A DNA stretch of 23,445 bases from JBDKTH01 sp964558295 (GTDB lineage: Bacteria > Planctomycetota > Planctomycetia > Pirellulales > Thermoguttaceae). The notes below the pieces were generated by a model that saw only the letters and a list, made by a program, of their open reading frames with translations, searched no databases and was not told the DNA's origin. The position numbers and the translations under genes were made by a program. The stretch covers positions 1 to 23,445 of the forward strand of contig CAZLDQ010000080.1 of the NCBI GenBank assembly GCA_964558295.1, in the 5' to 3' direction. Numbering within the stretch: position 1 is the stretch's first letter; each line of letters starts with the position of its first letter. Positions 1-8,002 of this stretch are shown here, piece after piece.

Positions 1-2
1 CT

Positions 3-2381
3 CATCTTGGCTTCGAGAGCTTTGTGACGCAGGTTCACAAGGTTATCGAGAGTGCGGGGCGTGAGGCAGTGTTTGTTTTCGACTGCCTGTCGGAGCTGGC
101 TTCGCTTTGGCTGGCCGATCAGATGTTGGGCAACTTTTTCCTGTTGACCGGTCCTCGGTTACAGGAGTTGGAGGCGGTGACGTATTTTGCGATGTATCGC
201 AACTATCACGCGTCGTTCGCGCTGAATCCGGTGACGGAGACGACCCAATTTCTCTTGGACGTGTTTCGCCACGAGAAGCAAGTCTTCGTGCGTCCGATCA
301 AGGTTCAGCACCGTTCGACGACGTCGATGAACACGATTCATCTTTGGCAGGGGGAGGAGTTCCGGCCGATCACCAACAGCGCGATCCTCTCCGATCTGTT
401 GGCCTCCAGTCATTGGCCTGGGCTGCGGGCCGACACTCGGCTGGGGTTCTGGCGGCGGATATTCAGTGAGGCCCAGCAGGCCTACGATGAGGTGCGTGCC
501 GGGCGGTGTCCGCCGGAGAAGGAGAAGCAGGTGTTTCACCAGCTTAGCCGGATGGTTCTTTCCCGCGACGAGGCTATGCTCCGCCTGGTGCACCGCTATC
601 TCAGTCTGGCCGACATCCTCGAGATTCGCGATCGGATGATTGGGATTGGGCTGATCGGAGGCAAGGCGTTGGGAATGCTCTTGGCCCGGGCGATTCTCAA
701 GAAGCATCATCCCCGCTTCCACGACCTGCTGGAGACCCACGACTCGTTCTACATCGGTTCGGAGGTTTTTTATACGTTTCTGATCCGTAACGGCATCTGG
801 TGGATCCGCCAGAAACAGCACGATCCGGCGACGTTCTTGGAAGGCCTGGAGGAAGCTCGGGCCCGGATTCTCCAAGGGCGGTTTCCCGACTATACCATGG
901 ACCAGTTTGTGGCGATGCTCGACTACTTCGGCGAGTCGCCCTATATCGTCCGTTCGAGTTCGTTGCTGGAAGACAATTACGGGAATGCGTTTGCCGGGAA
1001 ATACGACAGCGTGTTCTGCGTGAACCAGGGGACGCGCGAGCAGCGGCTTCAGGCGCTTTTGGATACGGTGCGCGAGGTCTACGCCAGTGCGATGAGCGAA
1101 AAGGCGTTGCGGTACCGGGTCAGCCGGGGGCTGTTGAATCGCGACGAGCAGATGGCCCTGCTGGTGATGCGAGTATCGGGAGCCCGGTACGGCGACAAGT
1201 TCTTTCCTCAGGTGGCCGGGGTTGGGTTCTCCTTCAATCCCTACGTCTGGAACAAGGAGATCGATCCGCATGCGGGCGTGATCCGTCTGGTATTCGGGTT
1301 GGGGACGCGCGCTGTGGACCGGTCCGACGATGACTACACGCGGATCGTGGCGCTCAACGCCCCCTGGTGTCGTCCGGAGAGCAATTTCGATCAGGTTTGC
1401 GAATACTCGCAGCATCGGGCCGACTACCTGGACCTGGCCGCCAATCGCTTTGCCTCGGGCCACTTCCTGGACCTGGTCGAGGAGCACCGCGAGCTTCCGA
1501 TGGAGATGTTTACCTCGCGCGACGACACCGGCCCGCAGATGCGGGCGAGGGTGCCGTCCGCCCTGACTTTCGACGGACTTCTGACCCGCACGCCGTTTGT
1601 GGCCGACATGCAGGAAATCCTCCAGACGCTTGAGACGGCTTACGAGAACCCGGTGGACATCGAATTCACGGCCAATTTTCTCACCGACACACAGTACAAG
1701 ATCAATCTGCTCCAATGCCGCCCGTTGCAAGTCCAAGGGATGGAACGCTCCCGGCTGCCAAGCGTGAGTATCCGCCCGGCAGACCGGATCGTTGAGGCGC
1801 ACGGGGCGATCATCGGACCGAGCCGGATCGTGCGCGTGGATCGGCTGGTTTATGTGGTTCCCTCGCTCTACGGTCAGCTTTCCCTGCCGCGTCGCTACGA
1901 GGTGGCTCGTCTGCTTGGCCAGATCAATCAGGCGGTCGACCGTGAGGCCGAAACGCTGATGCTCCTTGGCCCCGGACGTTGGGGAACGTCCAGCCCCGAG
2001 TTGGGCATTCCCGTCCATTTCGCCGAGATCAGCCGCGTCGCCGTGCTCTGCGAGATTGTTACGATGCGGGAGAACTTGATTCCCGACGTTTCACTAGGCA
2101 CGCATTTCTTGAACGAGTTGGTGGAGATGAACATTCTCTACATGGCGCTCTTCCCACATCAGCAGCGGAATCACCTGAACGAAGGCTTCTTCCTCGATGC
2201 ACCGAACCGGCTGGTAGACGTTGTGGCGGATGCCGGACGCTGGCAGGACATGCTCCGGGTCGTTGACCCACGCGATATCCTGCCGGCGGACCGTGCCGTG
2301 TTGCTTTTGGCTGATGCGAGTCGGCAAGAAGCCCAGTTGTTTGTAGGGGACTCCGCCCTGCTCTCGCAGTCGAGCGCGTAG
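3..2381 (+). CDS. PEP/pyruvate-binding (ATP-grasp) domain protein, 5' truncated
   Basis: The frame is open to the left edge, and the first in-window start-like codon (GTG at 24) lies inside conserved-looking sequence, so the true start is outside. About 790 codons are visible. The N-terminal 150 residues contain 'AVFVFDCLSELASLW', which resembles a RecA/KaiC-type Walker B strand. The middle (about 205-560 from GTG 24) is a PPDK/PEP-synthase N-terminal ATP-grasp domain: 'GGKALGM', 'YIVRSSSLLEDNYGNAFAGK' and later 'LLQCRPLQ'. The C-terminal 200 residues carry 'LMLLGPGRWGTSS' and no phosphohistidine swivelling motif (T-S-H-A) or PEP-binding barrel. Family knowledge: PEP synthase needs those parts, so this is more likely an ATP-dependent paralogue of unknown substrate than a true PEP synthase. 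Two small overlapping hairpins follow the stop. Family call is firm; function is unknown. Confidence 0.85.
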   Translation, partial: HLGFESFVTQVHKVIESAGREAVFVFDCLSELASLWLADQMLGNFFLLTGPRLQELEAVTYFAMYRNYHASFALNPVTETTQFLLDVFRHEKQVFVRPIKVQHRSTTSMNTIHLWQGEEFRPITNSAILSDLLASSHWPGLRADTRLGFWRRIFSEAQQAYDEVRAGRCPPEKEKQVFHQLSRMVLSRDEAMLRLVHRYLSLADILEIRDRMIGIGLIGGKALGMLLARAILKKHHPRFHDLLETHDSFYIGSEVFYTFLIRNGIWWIRQKQHDPATFLEGLEEARARILQGRFPDYTMDQFVAMLDYFGESPYIVRSSSLLEDNYGNAFAGKYDSVFCVNQGTREQRLQALLDTVREVYASAMSEKALRYRVSRGLLNRDEQMALLVMRVSGARYGDKFFPQVAGVGFSFNPYVWNKEIDPHAGVIRLVFGLGTRAVDRSDDDYTRIVALNAPWCRPESNFDQVCEYSQHRADYLDLAANRFASGHFLDLVEEHRELPMEMFTSRDDTGPQMRARVPSALTFDGLLTRTPFVADMQEILQTLETAYENPVDIEFTANFLTDTQYKINLLQCRPLQVQGMERSRLPSVSIRPADRIVEAHGAIIGPSRIVRVDRLVYVVPSLYGQLSLPRRYEVARLLGQINQAVDREAETLMLLGPGRWGTSSPELGIPVHFAEISRVAVLCEIVTMRENLIPDVSLGTHFLNELVEMNILYMALFPHQQRNHLNEGFFLDAPNRLVDVVADAGRWQDMLRVVDPRDILPADRAVLLLADASRQEAQLFVGDSALLSQSSA

Positions 2382-2394
2382 TTTTCACCTCAAA

Positions 2395-2429
2395 GCGAGG
2401 ATTCCCTCGCACTGGTTCCCCAGGGAATC
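2395..2429 (+). terminator. Possible weak terminator or processing hairpins after the ATP-grasp gene
   Basis: Two alternative stems begin 14 nt after the stop codon: GCGAGG/CCTCGC with a 4-nt loop, and GATTCCCT/AGGGAATC with a 14-nt loop. They overlap and cannot form together. There is no run of T residues downstream, so an intrinsic terminator is doubtful. RNA end stabilisation or factor-dependent termination is as likely. Confidence 0.25.
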
Positions 2430-2902
2430 GGGCTTCCCTTGACAAACTGCGGTGGAGCGACAACACTGGGTCGGGCGAAGAACAATTTCACGGCTTCTCG
2501 ACAAGGTGGAAGGCGAGATCTGGGACTTCGCCGCCTGGCCTTGCGGCAGCCTGAAAGTGCGTTTATGCAATCCCTAGGGTTTGCAAGGAATACGGACCTG
2601 CCTGGTCGACTGGTGATTCGCCCCGACCGATCCGGTGGTATCGCATTTCGTCCAGTCTGTCTGGCGTCGCGACGCTGGAGGACGGGGCAATAGGGCTCCC
2701 AGCTTGCCCCTCGACGCCTGGGCGGACGTGGAAATCCGTGGGGATATGGGGGCCATTTGTTTTCGTATGGCGGAGGGCGTGTGGCGCCCTGTCCTACGGA
2801 TTTTCCCGACACGCGCCGGAATTGGCCCCCTGCACCTGCCGAGTTTGTCCTCCGTTGCCGACGCCGCAGGCGTCCTCGTCAAAATTGTGTCGGCCGCCGC
2901 GG

Positions 2903-2931
2903 TTGAGTTACGACCGCGCGTATGCTTTAAT
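2903..2931 (+). promoter_or_regulatory. Putative sigma70-type promoter of the AraC-type regulator gene
   Basis: TTGAGT at 2903-2908 (4 of 6 matches to TTGACA) and TTTAAT at 2926-2931 (5 of 6 to TATAAT) are separated by 17 nt. Transcription would begin near 2938, giving a leader of about 70 nt before the GTG start at 3008. A match of this quality can occur by chance. Confidence 0.35.
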
Positions 2932-3007
2932 GTGGAAGGGATGCTCCACAGCACCGCCTGCTCTCTGCCCATGCAAGCCCCGTGCGACCTTTGTGAGAAC
3001 GACTGCC

Positions 3008-3871
3008 GTGAAACCGATTTACCAGAAGCTGATCGGCTGTCCTGACGAAGGGTTTGCCGTGAAGGAGATTCACGGCGACGCGTGCAACTGTCCGTGGCAT
3101 TGCCACCCGGAAGCCGAACTAGTTCTTGTGCTCGAAAGCCGGGGTTATCGGATCATCGGCGATAGCATCCAATCATTGCATCGCGGTGATTTGGTGCTAC
3201 TGGGTCCGAATCTGCCGCACGCCTACCAGCATCGGGCCCCTCTCTCCATCGAACCGTTGGTGGCCCACTGCGTTTTGCTTCAGTTTGAAGAGCGTTACTG
3301 GTCGAGTCTGCTGGAATTGCCGATCCTGGCTCCGGTGAACCGGTTGCTGCAACGGAGCAGGGCGGGCTTGCAGTTCAAAGGTCGCACGCGTGCTCGGGTG
3401 GCGACGATGCTCCAGGAGATGTTGAAGCTTCGCGGCCTCGCGCGGATTGGCGTATTTCTCCAGGCCCTGGATGCCTTGGCCCATTCGCGCAATTGTCGGA
3501 CGATTGCTAGTTCCGGGTTTGCCACGTCGCTTCCCGCCTGGGAACAGGAGCGGGTCGATCGGGTCTATCAGTTCATCGACCAGAACTTTCACCGTCCGAT
3601 CCGGCTGTGTGAAGTGGCGAAGCTGGCCCATATGAGCGAGGGGGCATTCAGCCGATTCTTCCGGGCGCACATGGGGAAGACGTTTCCGGCCTTTGTCAAC
3701 GACTTACGGATTGGACGGGCTTGCCGTTTGCTGGCGGAATCGGAAATGCCCGTCACGGAAATCGCGCTGGCTTGCGGCTATCGCAACCTGTCAAACTTCA
3801 ACCGTCAATTCTTGCAGGCCAAACAGCTTACGCCGACGATGTTCCGCCGCCAATTGCGACGTTTACGTTGA
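3008..3871 (+). CDS. AraC-family transcriptional regulator with cupin-like sensor domain
   Basis: A 287-residue protein starting at GTG 3008 (V-K-P-I-Y-Q). The frame is open about 90 codons further upstream, but that part is Pro/Cys/Arg-rich and unlike any domain, so I place the start here, at the beginning of the sensor domain. The N-terminal half is an AraC-type cupin: 'CPWHCHPEAELVLVLE' gives the H-x-H-x(4)-E pattern, followed by 'GDLVLLGPNLPHAY'. The C-terminal 100 residues hold the double helix-turn-helix: 'IRLCEVAKLAHMSEGAFSR' and 'VTEIALACGYRNLSNFNRQF'. Members normally bind a small sugar-like effector and activate nearby genes. The aminotransferase-ceramidase-oxidoreductase genes start 131 nt downstream on the same strand and are the natural candidate targets. 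The effector is unknown. Confidence 0.9.
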   Translation: MKPIYQKLIGCPDEGFAVKEIHGDACNCPWHCHPEAELVLVLESRGYRIIGDSIQSLHRGDLVLLGPNLPHAYQHRAPLSIEPLVAHCVLLQFEERYWSSLLELPILAPVNRLLQRSRAGLQFKGRTRARVATMLQEMLKLRGLARIGVFLQALDALAHSRNCRTIASSGFATSLPAWEQERVDRVYQFIDQNFHRPIRLCEVAKLAHMSEGAFSRFFRAHMGKTFPAFVNDLRIGRACRLLAESEMPVTEIALACGYRNLSNFNRQFLQAKQLTPTMFRRQLRRLR

Positions 3872-4002
3872 GCGGGGGGGCGGTTTGCGACTCGTCAGAA
3901 AAGTATCAGAACTCGTCGGGAAACGTGTTGCGGAAAGTCTGCCGGAGGCGTCTAATGGGGGACAAATCGAACTCCCCTAGACAGTGAAAACGAGGTGTCG
4001 TG

Positions 4003-5292
4003 ATGTCGACAAGTGTCAAGGTCTCCGAAAAACTGGCGATCGACGGTGGGCCCAAGGCGGTTACCAACAAGTTGGTCGGCTGGCCCAAGTTTGACGAAAA
4101 AGCGATCGAAGCCGTTACGGACGTGCTCCGTTCGGGCAAGGTGAACTATTGGACCGGCCCCCGCGGGATGGAGTTCGAGAAGCGGTTTGCGGCTTGGCAG
4201 GGGAGCAAGTATGCCATCAGTGTGGCCACGGGGACCGCGGCGCTCCATGTGGCGTTGTCTGCGCTCGGAATCGGTCCGGGCGACGAGGTGATCGTTCCCA
4301 GTTACACGTTCATTGCCACGAGCTTCTCGGTCGTCCAGGCCGGGGCGATTCCGCGGTTTGCCGATGTGAATCTTGACGATCACTGCATCAGCGTCGAATC
4401 GGCCGAGAAACTGGTCAACCGCCGTACCAAGGCGATTATTCCCGTCCACTTGTACGGCAACGTCTGCGACATGGACAAGATCCATGCGTTTGCGAAGAAG
4501 CATAACCTGTTCGTGATCGAAGACAACGCCGAAGCGTTCGGCGGCGTTTACAAGGGGAAGAAGACGGGCACGCTCAGCGACATGGCCGCGTGTAGCTTTT
4601 GCCAGAACAAGACCTTCACCACTGGGGGCGAAGGGGGCATGGTCACCACCGACAACGAGGATTTGGCCTGGGAAGCCCGCAGCTTCCGCGACCACGGTTA
4701 TGACGTCAAGGCCCGATTGAACCTTCTTGCCCTGGAGCAGAAGCTCCCCTACATCCACAACCGCGTGGGCTGGAACTACCGCATGACCGAGATGCAGTCG
4801 GCTATCGGGCTGGCCGAGCTTGCGCGGATGGACAGTTGGAACCTGCCGACCCGAAAACGCAACGCCCATATCCTGATGGACATTCTTGGCCCGCTTGAAC
4901 AGATCAAGTACATGCCGATCGACACCGAGGAGCGGCAGAACGGTTGGTTCGTCTGTGCATTTTCGCTGGACATCGAGAAGATGAACTGCGATATCCAGCA
5001 ATTCGTGGCCGCCGCCGGTGCCGAAGGGGCGCCCTGCTGGAAAGTCTTCTGGCCCCAGTGCCACGTGGAAAAGGCCTTTACGGAACGGAACGGTTTCGGA
5101 CGCACCGGCTTCCCCTTCGTTTCGAAGGAGTATACCGATCCGGAAAGCGTTGACTATTCAAAGGTCGACGTGCCGAATGCCCGTTGGCACGAAAAGCATA
5201 CCTTCACGTGTTTCGCCTATCCCACATTCACCGAAGAGGACATGGTGCAGATTGGCAACGCGCTGGTGAAGGTCATCAAGGCCTACAGTTAG
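4003..5292 (+). CDS. DegT/DnrJ/EryC1/StrS-family PLP-dependent aminotransferase
   Basis: A 429-residue cytosolic fold-type I aminotransferase. I chose ATG 4003 over the adjacent GTG 4000 because GAGG at 3992-3995 then sits 7 nt upstream. Family marks: 'GTAALHVALSALGIGPGDEV' for cofactor and substrate binding, 'VIEDNAEAFGG' with Asp174 positioned to pair with the PLP ring nitrogen, and 'SFCQNKTFTTGGEGGMV' with Lys203 as the Schiff-base lysine. Family members transaminate keto-sugars (usually nucleotide-linked), and some act on free or phosphorylated keto-sugars. The length is slightly above the usual 370-410. Most of the excess is near the C-terminus, with a Trp/Cys/Phe-rich insert 'GAPCWKVFWPQCHVEKAF'. 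The neighbours suggest an oxidise-then-aminate reaction on a sugar or cyclitol; this is inference. Confidence 0.9.
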   Translation: MSTSVKVSEKLAIDGGPKAVTNKLVGWPKFDEKAIEAVTDVLRSGKVNYWTGPRGMEFEKRFAAWQGSKYAISVATGTAALHVALSALGIGPGDEVIVPSYTFIATSFSVVQAGAIPRFADVNLDDHCISVESAEKLVNRRTKAIIPVHLYGNVCDMDKIHAFAKKHNLFVIEDNAEAFGGVYKGKKTGTLSDMAACSFCQNKTFTTGGEGGMVTTDNEDLAWEARSFRDHGYDVKARLNLLALEQKLPYIHNRVGWNYRMTEMQSAIGLAELARMDSWNLPTRKRNAHILMDILGPLEQIKYMPIDTEERQNGWFVCAFSLDIEKMNCDIQQFVAAAGAEGAPCWKVFWPQCHVEKAFTERNGFGRTGFPFVSKEYTDPESVDYSKVDVPNARWHEKHTFTCFAYPTFTEEDMVQIGNALVKVIKAYS

Positions 5293-5397
5293 AATGACGA
5301 AGGACGAAATCAGAATGACGAAGAAACGAAGCACGAATGGCGTTTGGGTCATTCGTGCTTCGTCCATCCTTCGGCATTAGGTCCTTCGGCATTCGAC
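5291..5397. repeat. Long imperfect palindromic intergenic element (GAATGACGAA-type)
   Basis: The core is a perfect 14-bp stem (ACGAAGCACGAATG at 5326-5339, complement at 5350-5363) around a 10-nt loop. The palindrome continues outward: GAATGACGAAGGAC-like units on the left pair with TCCTTCGGCATTC-like units on the right, with a few mismatches and a 4-nt length difference, for about 105 nt in total. The sequence is built from iterations of GAATGACGAA/GAATGCCGAA. It fills the gap between the aminotransferase stop and the ceramidase-like gene. Such iterated units are, as I recall, scattered in intergenic DNA of planctomycetes. It could stabilise mRNA, act as a terminator, or be a REP-like mobile palindrome. 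Confidence 0.8.
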
Positions 5398-5430
5398 ATT
5401 TCTTACTGCCCCTGCTTTCGTATAGAGATC

Positions 5431-6780
5431 ATGAAAGTTGGCCTTGCCACCGTCGATTTCACTCCTCGTCCTGGTTTGCCCCTGATGGGCAACTTCCGCG
5501 AGGACTACGCGACGCGGGGCGTACACGATCCGCTCTGCGCGAAGGCCATCGTCTTCGCGGATTCGCGGGGCACGAAGGCGGCCGTGTTGGCAGTCGATCT
5601 TTGCATGCTCGATCGGGGAAACGTCGCCTTGATGCGCCGGGTGATCGGCGGGCAATGCGATGTGCCGCCTCAGAACGTGCTCATCCATGCGACCCATACC
5701 CACAGCGGTCCGATGACGAACGAGCAGTTCAGTTTCGGCATGGAGTTCGCTCCTTATCGTCGAGAGGTTGAGGCAATGCTGGCCAAAGCGGCTTCGGCCG
5801 TAGCGGAAGCGAACGAACGATTGGCCGAGGCTACGCTCTCGGTGGGCTATGCCGAGGAGAACCGCGTTTCGTTCAATCGGCGTTTGCGCCGGAAGGATGG
5901 CGCGACGCAGATGAACTGGGAGGCGCTTGCCGCCGGATTCGATCCCACACAGGTTGAGGCCCCTTGGGGGCCGATTGACCCGCAAGTGATCTGCCTGACG
6001 ATCGAACGAGCGGGCAAGCCGACGGCGGCATTGGTGAACTTCGCCCTTCACCCGGCGATCTTGGCTGGTGACAACTGGCTCTACTCGGCCGACTATCCGG
6101 GCTTCCTGGCCGAAGCACTGGCGCGGACTCTGGGCGACGGGTTCACGAGCGTGTTCTTGAACGGCTGCGCGGGCAATATCAACCATATTGACTACCGCGA
6201 GCCGCTTCAGGGACGCGGTTACCAAATGGCCCAGCGCGTCGGCTATATGCTGGGTGCGGCCGCCCAGGAAGCGATCCACGCGCGGATACCCGTGGTCGCA
6301 GATCCTGTGGCGGTCTCGCGTCAACTGATTTCTTTGCCGCGCATCGAGATTGACGAAGCCGAGCGGCAGCGGTGCGAACGGGTTTTGGAGGAATCGCGGC
6401 GCAAACCGCTCGAAGGGCAGGTCGACGGGCTGCCGGAGGCGTTCTTCGCCGATTGGCGGCTGAAGATGTATCCGGTACAGCAGAAGCCGGATGAGGTCGA
6501 GGTGATGGTGATTCGCATTGGCGAGGTGGGGCTGGTCGGACTGCCGGGGGAGAACTTTTGCGAGTCAGGCTTGGAGATCAAGCGGCGATCTCCGACGCGG
6601 CATACGCTGGTGGCCGGTCTGGCGAACGACGCGATTGGGTATCTGCCTTGTCGCGAGGCGTTTGCGCAGGGCGGTTACGAATCGACCGTGGGAAGCACAC
6701 GTTACGCGCCCGGTGCCGCCGAACGGCTCGTTGAGGCGGCCGTCTTGCAATTGAATCAGCTTTCTTCTTCTGGATGGTGA
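5431..6780 (+). CDS. Neutral/alkaline ceramidase-fold (N-terminal domain) hydrolase-like protein
   Basis: A 449-residue protein from ATG 5431 (M-K-V-G-L-A-T-V-D-F-T-P). An upstream in-frame TTG at 5344 is rejected because it lies inside the palindromic repeat. Neutral ceramidase marks: 'VDFTPRPGLPLMGNF' at the start, then 'HATHTHSGP' with His86, His89 and His91 as probable zinc and active-site residues, 'NFALHPAILAG', 'YSADYPG' and 'LNGCAGNIN'. It lacks a signal peptide and the C-terminal immunoglobulin-like domain of secreted ceramidases (about 650-750 residues), so it is a shorter cytosolic relative. True ceramidases hydrolyse the amide bond of ceramide. In planctomycetes this fold is widespread and its substrate is not established. 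The oxidoreductase gene follows 41 nt later, so the two are probably co-transcribed. Confidence 0.85.
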   Translation: MKVGLATVDFTPRPGLPLMGNFREDYATRGVHDPLCAKAIVFADSRGTKAAVLAVDLCMLDRGNVALMRRVIGGQCDVPPQNVLIHATHTHSGPMTNEQFSFGMEFAPYRREVEAMLAKAASAVAEANERLAEATLSVGYAEENRVSFNRRLRRKDGATQMNWEALAAGFDPTQVEAPWGPIDPQVICLTIERAGKPTAALVNFALHPAILAGDNWLYSADYPGFLAEALARTLGDGFTSVFLNGCAGNINHIDYREPLQGRGYQMAQRVGYMLGAAAQEAIHARIPVVADPVAVSRQLISLPRIEIDEAERQRCERVLEESRRKPLEGQVDGLPEAFFADWRLKMYPVQQKPDEVEVMVIRIGEVGLVGLPGENFCESGLEIKRRSPTRHTLVAGLANDAIGYLPCREAFAQGGYESTVGSTRYAPGAAERLVEAAVLQLNQLSSSGW

Positions 6781-6808
6781 ACGCCGCCGCCTACTGAATT
6801 CCCCTTAC

Positions 6809-6814
6809 AAGGAG
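6809..6814 (+). promoter_or_regulatory. Strong ribosome binding site of the oxidoreductase gene
   Basis: AAGGAG lies 7 nt before ATG 6822 and fixes the start. It is stronger than the sites in front of the two preceding genes. Confidence 0.75.
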
Positions 6815-6821
6815 ATACCTC

Positions 6822-7868
6822 ATGTCCAACGGTCAAGTGCATATCGGCGTCATCGGGGCTGGCGGGATTGCCACGCGGCGCACGATTCCCGGGATGCTCC
6901 AGGCGGAGAACTGCCGGCTGGCAGCCGTCATGGATGTTAAGAATGTCGACAAGATTGCGGCCCAATTCGGTGTGAAGAAGGCCTACACGACCGAGGCCGA
7001 TCTGCTGGCCGATCCGGAGGTCGAAGCGGTCTACATCGCCTCGCCGGTCTGCTGCCATGCCCGGCAGATCAAGCAAGCTGCCGAAGCGGGCAAACACATC
7101 CTCTGCGAGAAACCGTTGACGCTTACCACGGCCGAGGCCAGGGACGCCGTGGAAGCTTGCCGCAAGAACAACGTCATTCTCCAAGAAGGCTACATGATGA
7201 AGTTTCACGGCGCCCATCAAAAGATCAAGGAACTGATTGCCGACGGGCAGTTGGGCCGCCTGGTCTATATGCGGGCTCAGTTGTCCTGCTGGTATCCGAG
7301 GATAGACGGGGCCTGGCGTCAGGATCCCGCGCTCGGCGGCGGCGGTGCCCTGATCGACATGGCCACGCATTTGTATGACCTCCTGGAGTACTTTGCCGGC
7401 CCGATTCGACGGATCACAGCCCTGGTGGGAACCCTTGTGCAGGACTACCGCTCGGATGACGCCTCGACGACGCTGGTCGAGTTTGCCTCGGGCACGCACG
7501 CGACGATCGACGCCTTCTATTGCATTCCGGATGAGGCCAGCCGAACGCGGTTGGAGGTCTATGGGAGCCGGGGAGCGATTCTTACTGAGGGGACGATCGG
7601 GCAAAGCAGCGAAGGGAAGGTTGAGGGGATCTTCGGCCTGGGGGATGCCGATTACGACGCCACACAGGCGAAGGACGTGGTGCGCCAGTTTCGTCCGATC
7701 TCCTATCCGGTGGTCAACCCCTACACGGCCGAGTGCCAGTACTTTGCTGCCTGTGTACTCAACGGCAGCCAGCCCCAATTGAACGACGCTGCCAATGCCT
7801 TGCACATCATGGAGTTGGTGGAGAAGGCCTATGGCTCCGCCCGGACCCACCAAGTGATGGACGTGTGA
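6822..7868 (+). CDS. Gfo/Idh/MocA-family NAD(P)-dependent oxidoreductase
   Basis: A 348-residue cytosolic oxidoreductase. The N-terminal Rossmann domain opens with 'IGVIGAGGIATRRTIPGM' and continues to 'CEKPLTL', where Lys97 is the conserved catalytic/cofactor lysine. The C-terminal alpha/beta domain has 'GGGALIDMATHLYD', with Asp179 and His183 matching the usual D-x(3)-H catalytic pair. No Tat or Sec signal is visible, unlike the many exported members found in planctomycetes. Family members oxidise or reduce a sugar or cyclitol hydroxyl with NAD(P). Clustering with a DegT aminotransferase recalls pairs that make 3-keto then 3-amino sugars (for example NtdC/NtdA). Here this is an analogy, not a demonstrated relation. 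It ends just before a hairpin terminator belonging to the opposite strand. Confidence 0.92.
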   Translation: MSNGQVHIGVIGAGGIATRRTIPGMLQAENCRLAAVMDVKNVDKIAAQFGVKKAYTTEADLLADPEVEAVYIASPVCCHARQIKQAAEAGKHILCEKPLTLTTAEARDAVEACRKNNVILQEGYMMKFHGAHQKIKELIADGQLGRLVYMRAQLSCWYPRIDGAWRQDPALGGGGALIDMATHLYDLLEYFAGPIRRITALVGTLVQDYRSDDASTTLVEFASGTHATIDAFYCIPDEASRTRLEVYGSRGAILTEGTIGQSSEGKVEGIFGLGDADYDATQAKDVVRQFRPISYPVVNPYTAECQYFAACVLNGSQPQLNDAANALHIMELVEKAYGSARTHQVMDV

Positions 7869-7880
7869 GGAGCGTGCCCC

Positions 7881-7922
7881 AAAAAACATCCGGCCGCAAA
7901 CCATGTGGTGTGCGGCCGGATG
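7881..7922 (-). terminator. Intrinsic terminator of the porin / cysteine-rich gene unit
   Basis: A perfect 12-bp stem (CATCCGGCCGCA 7887-7898 with its complement 7911-7922), continued inward by ACC/GGT around a 4-nt loop, is followed on the minus strand by TTTTTT (AAAAAA at 7881-7886 on the + strand). It lies 80 nt past the stop of the minus-strand cysteine-rich gene and 12 nt after the + strand oxidoreductase stop. The hairpin may therefore also slow + strand transcripts, although no T-run follows it on that strand. Confidence 0.85.
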
Positions 7923-8002
7923 CTCAAGCTCACGCGGGTTGCATTGCCCCGAGGCAAACCTTGTGGCGTCCCACCATTCCCCCTCTCGGAGTTGGAGAAG
8001 TC

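Larger units (their letters stand above)
2382..3007. other. 626-nt intergenic region without a convincing gene
   Basis: Short ORFs occur on both strands, but all have low-complexity, Arg/Pro-rich translations typical of GC-rich noncoding DNA. Visible structures: two mutually exclusive hairpins just after the upstream stop (GCGAGG 2395-2400 with CCTCGC 2405-2410, and GATTCCCT 2400-2407 with AGGGAATC 2422-2429, neither with a T-run). A near-perfect 20-bp palindrome centred on CCCTAGGG lies at 2566-2585. A hairpin GACGCC-GCA-GGCGTC is at 2860-2874. A promoter-like pair precedes the AraC gene. No RNA gene or repeat array is recognised. Confidence 0.6.

Noticed and set aside
159..2018. 619-codon open frame on the minus strand
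   Set aside because: Lies wholly opposite the ATP-grasp gene. Its translation is His/Arg/Pro-rich with no domain. Long antisense frames are expected in GC-rich genes.
2738..3007. 90-codon N-terminal extension of the AraC-type regulator
   Set aside because: Low-complexity sequence. The sensor domain starts at GTG 3008, and a promoter-like pair lies inside the extension.
3952..5064. 370-codon minus-strand frame over the aminotransferase gene
   Set aside because: Shadow frame. The + strand product has intact catalytic Asp174 and Lys203 motifs.
5344..5430. TTG start giving a 29-residue longer ceramidase-like protein
   Set aside because: The extension is encoded by the palindromic repeat and has no family similarity. 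ATG 5431 begins the conserved domain.
6756..7904. 382-codon minus-strand frame over the oxidoreductase gene
   Set aside because: Shadow of the Gfo/Idh/MocA gene; it would also run through the minus-strand terminator.
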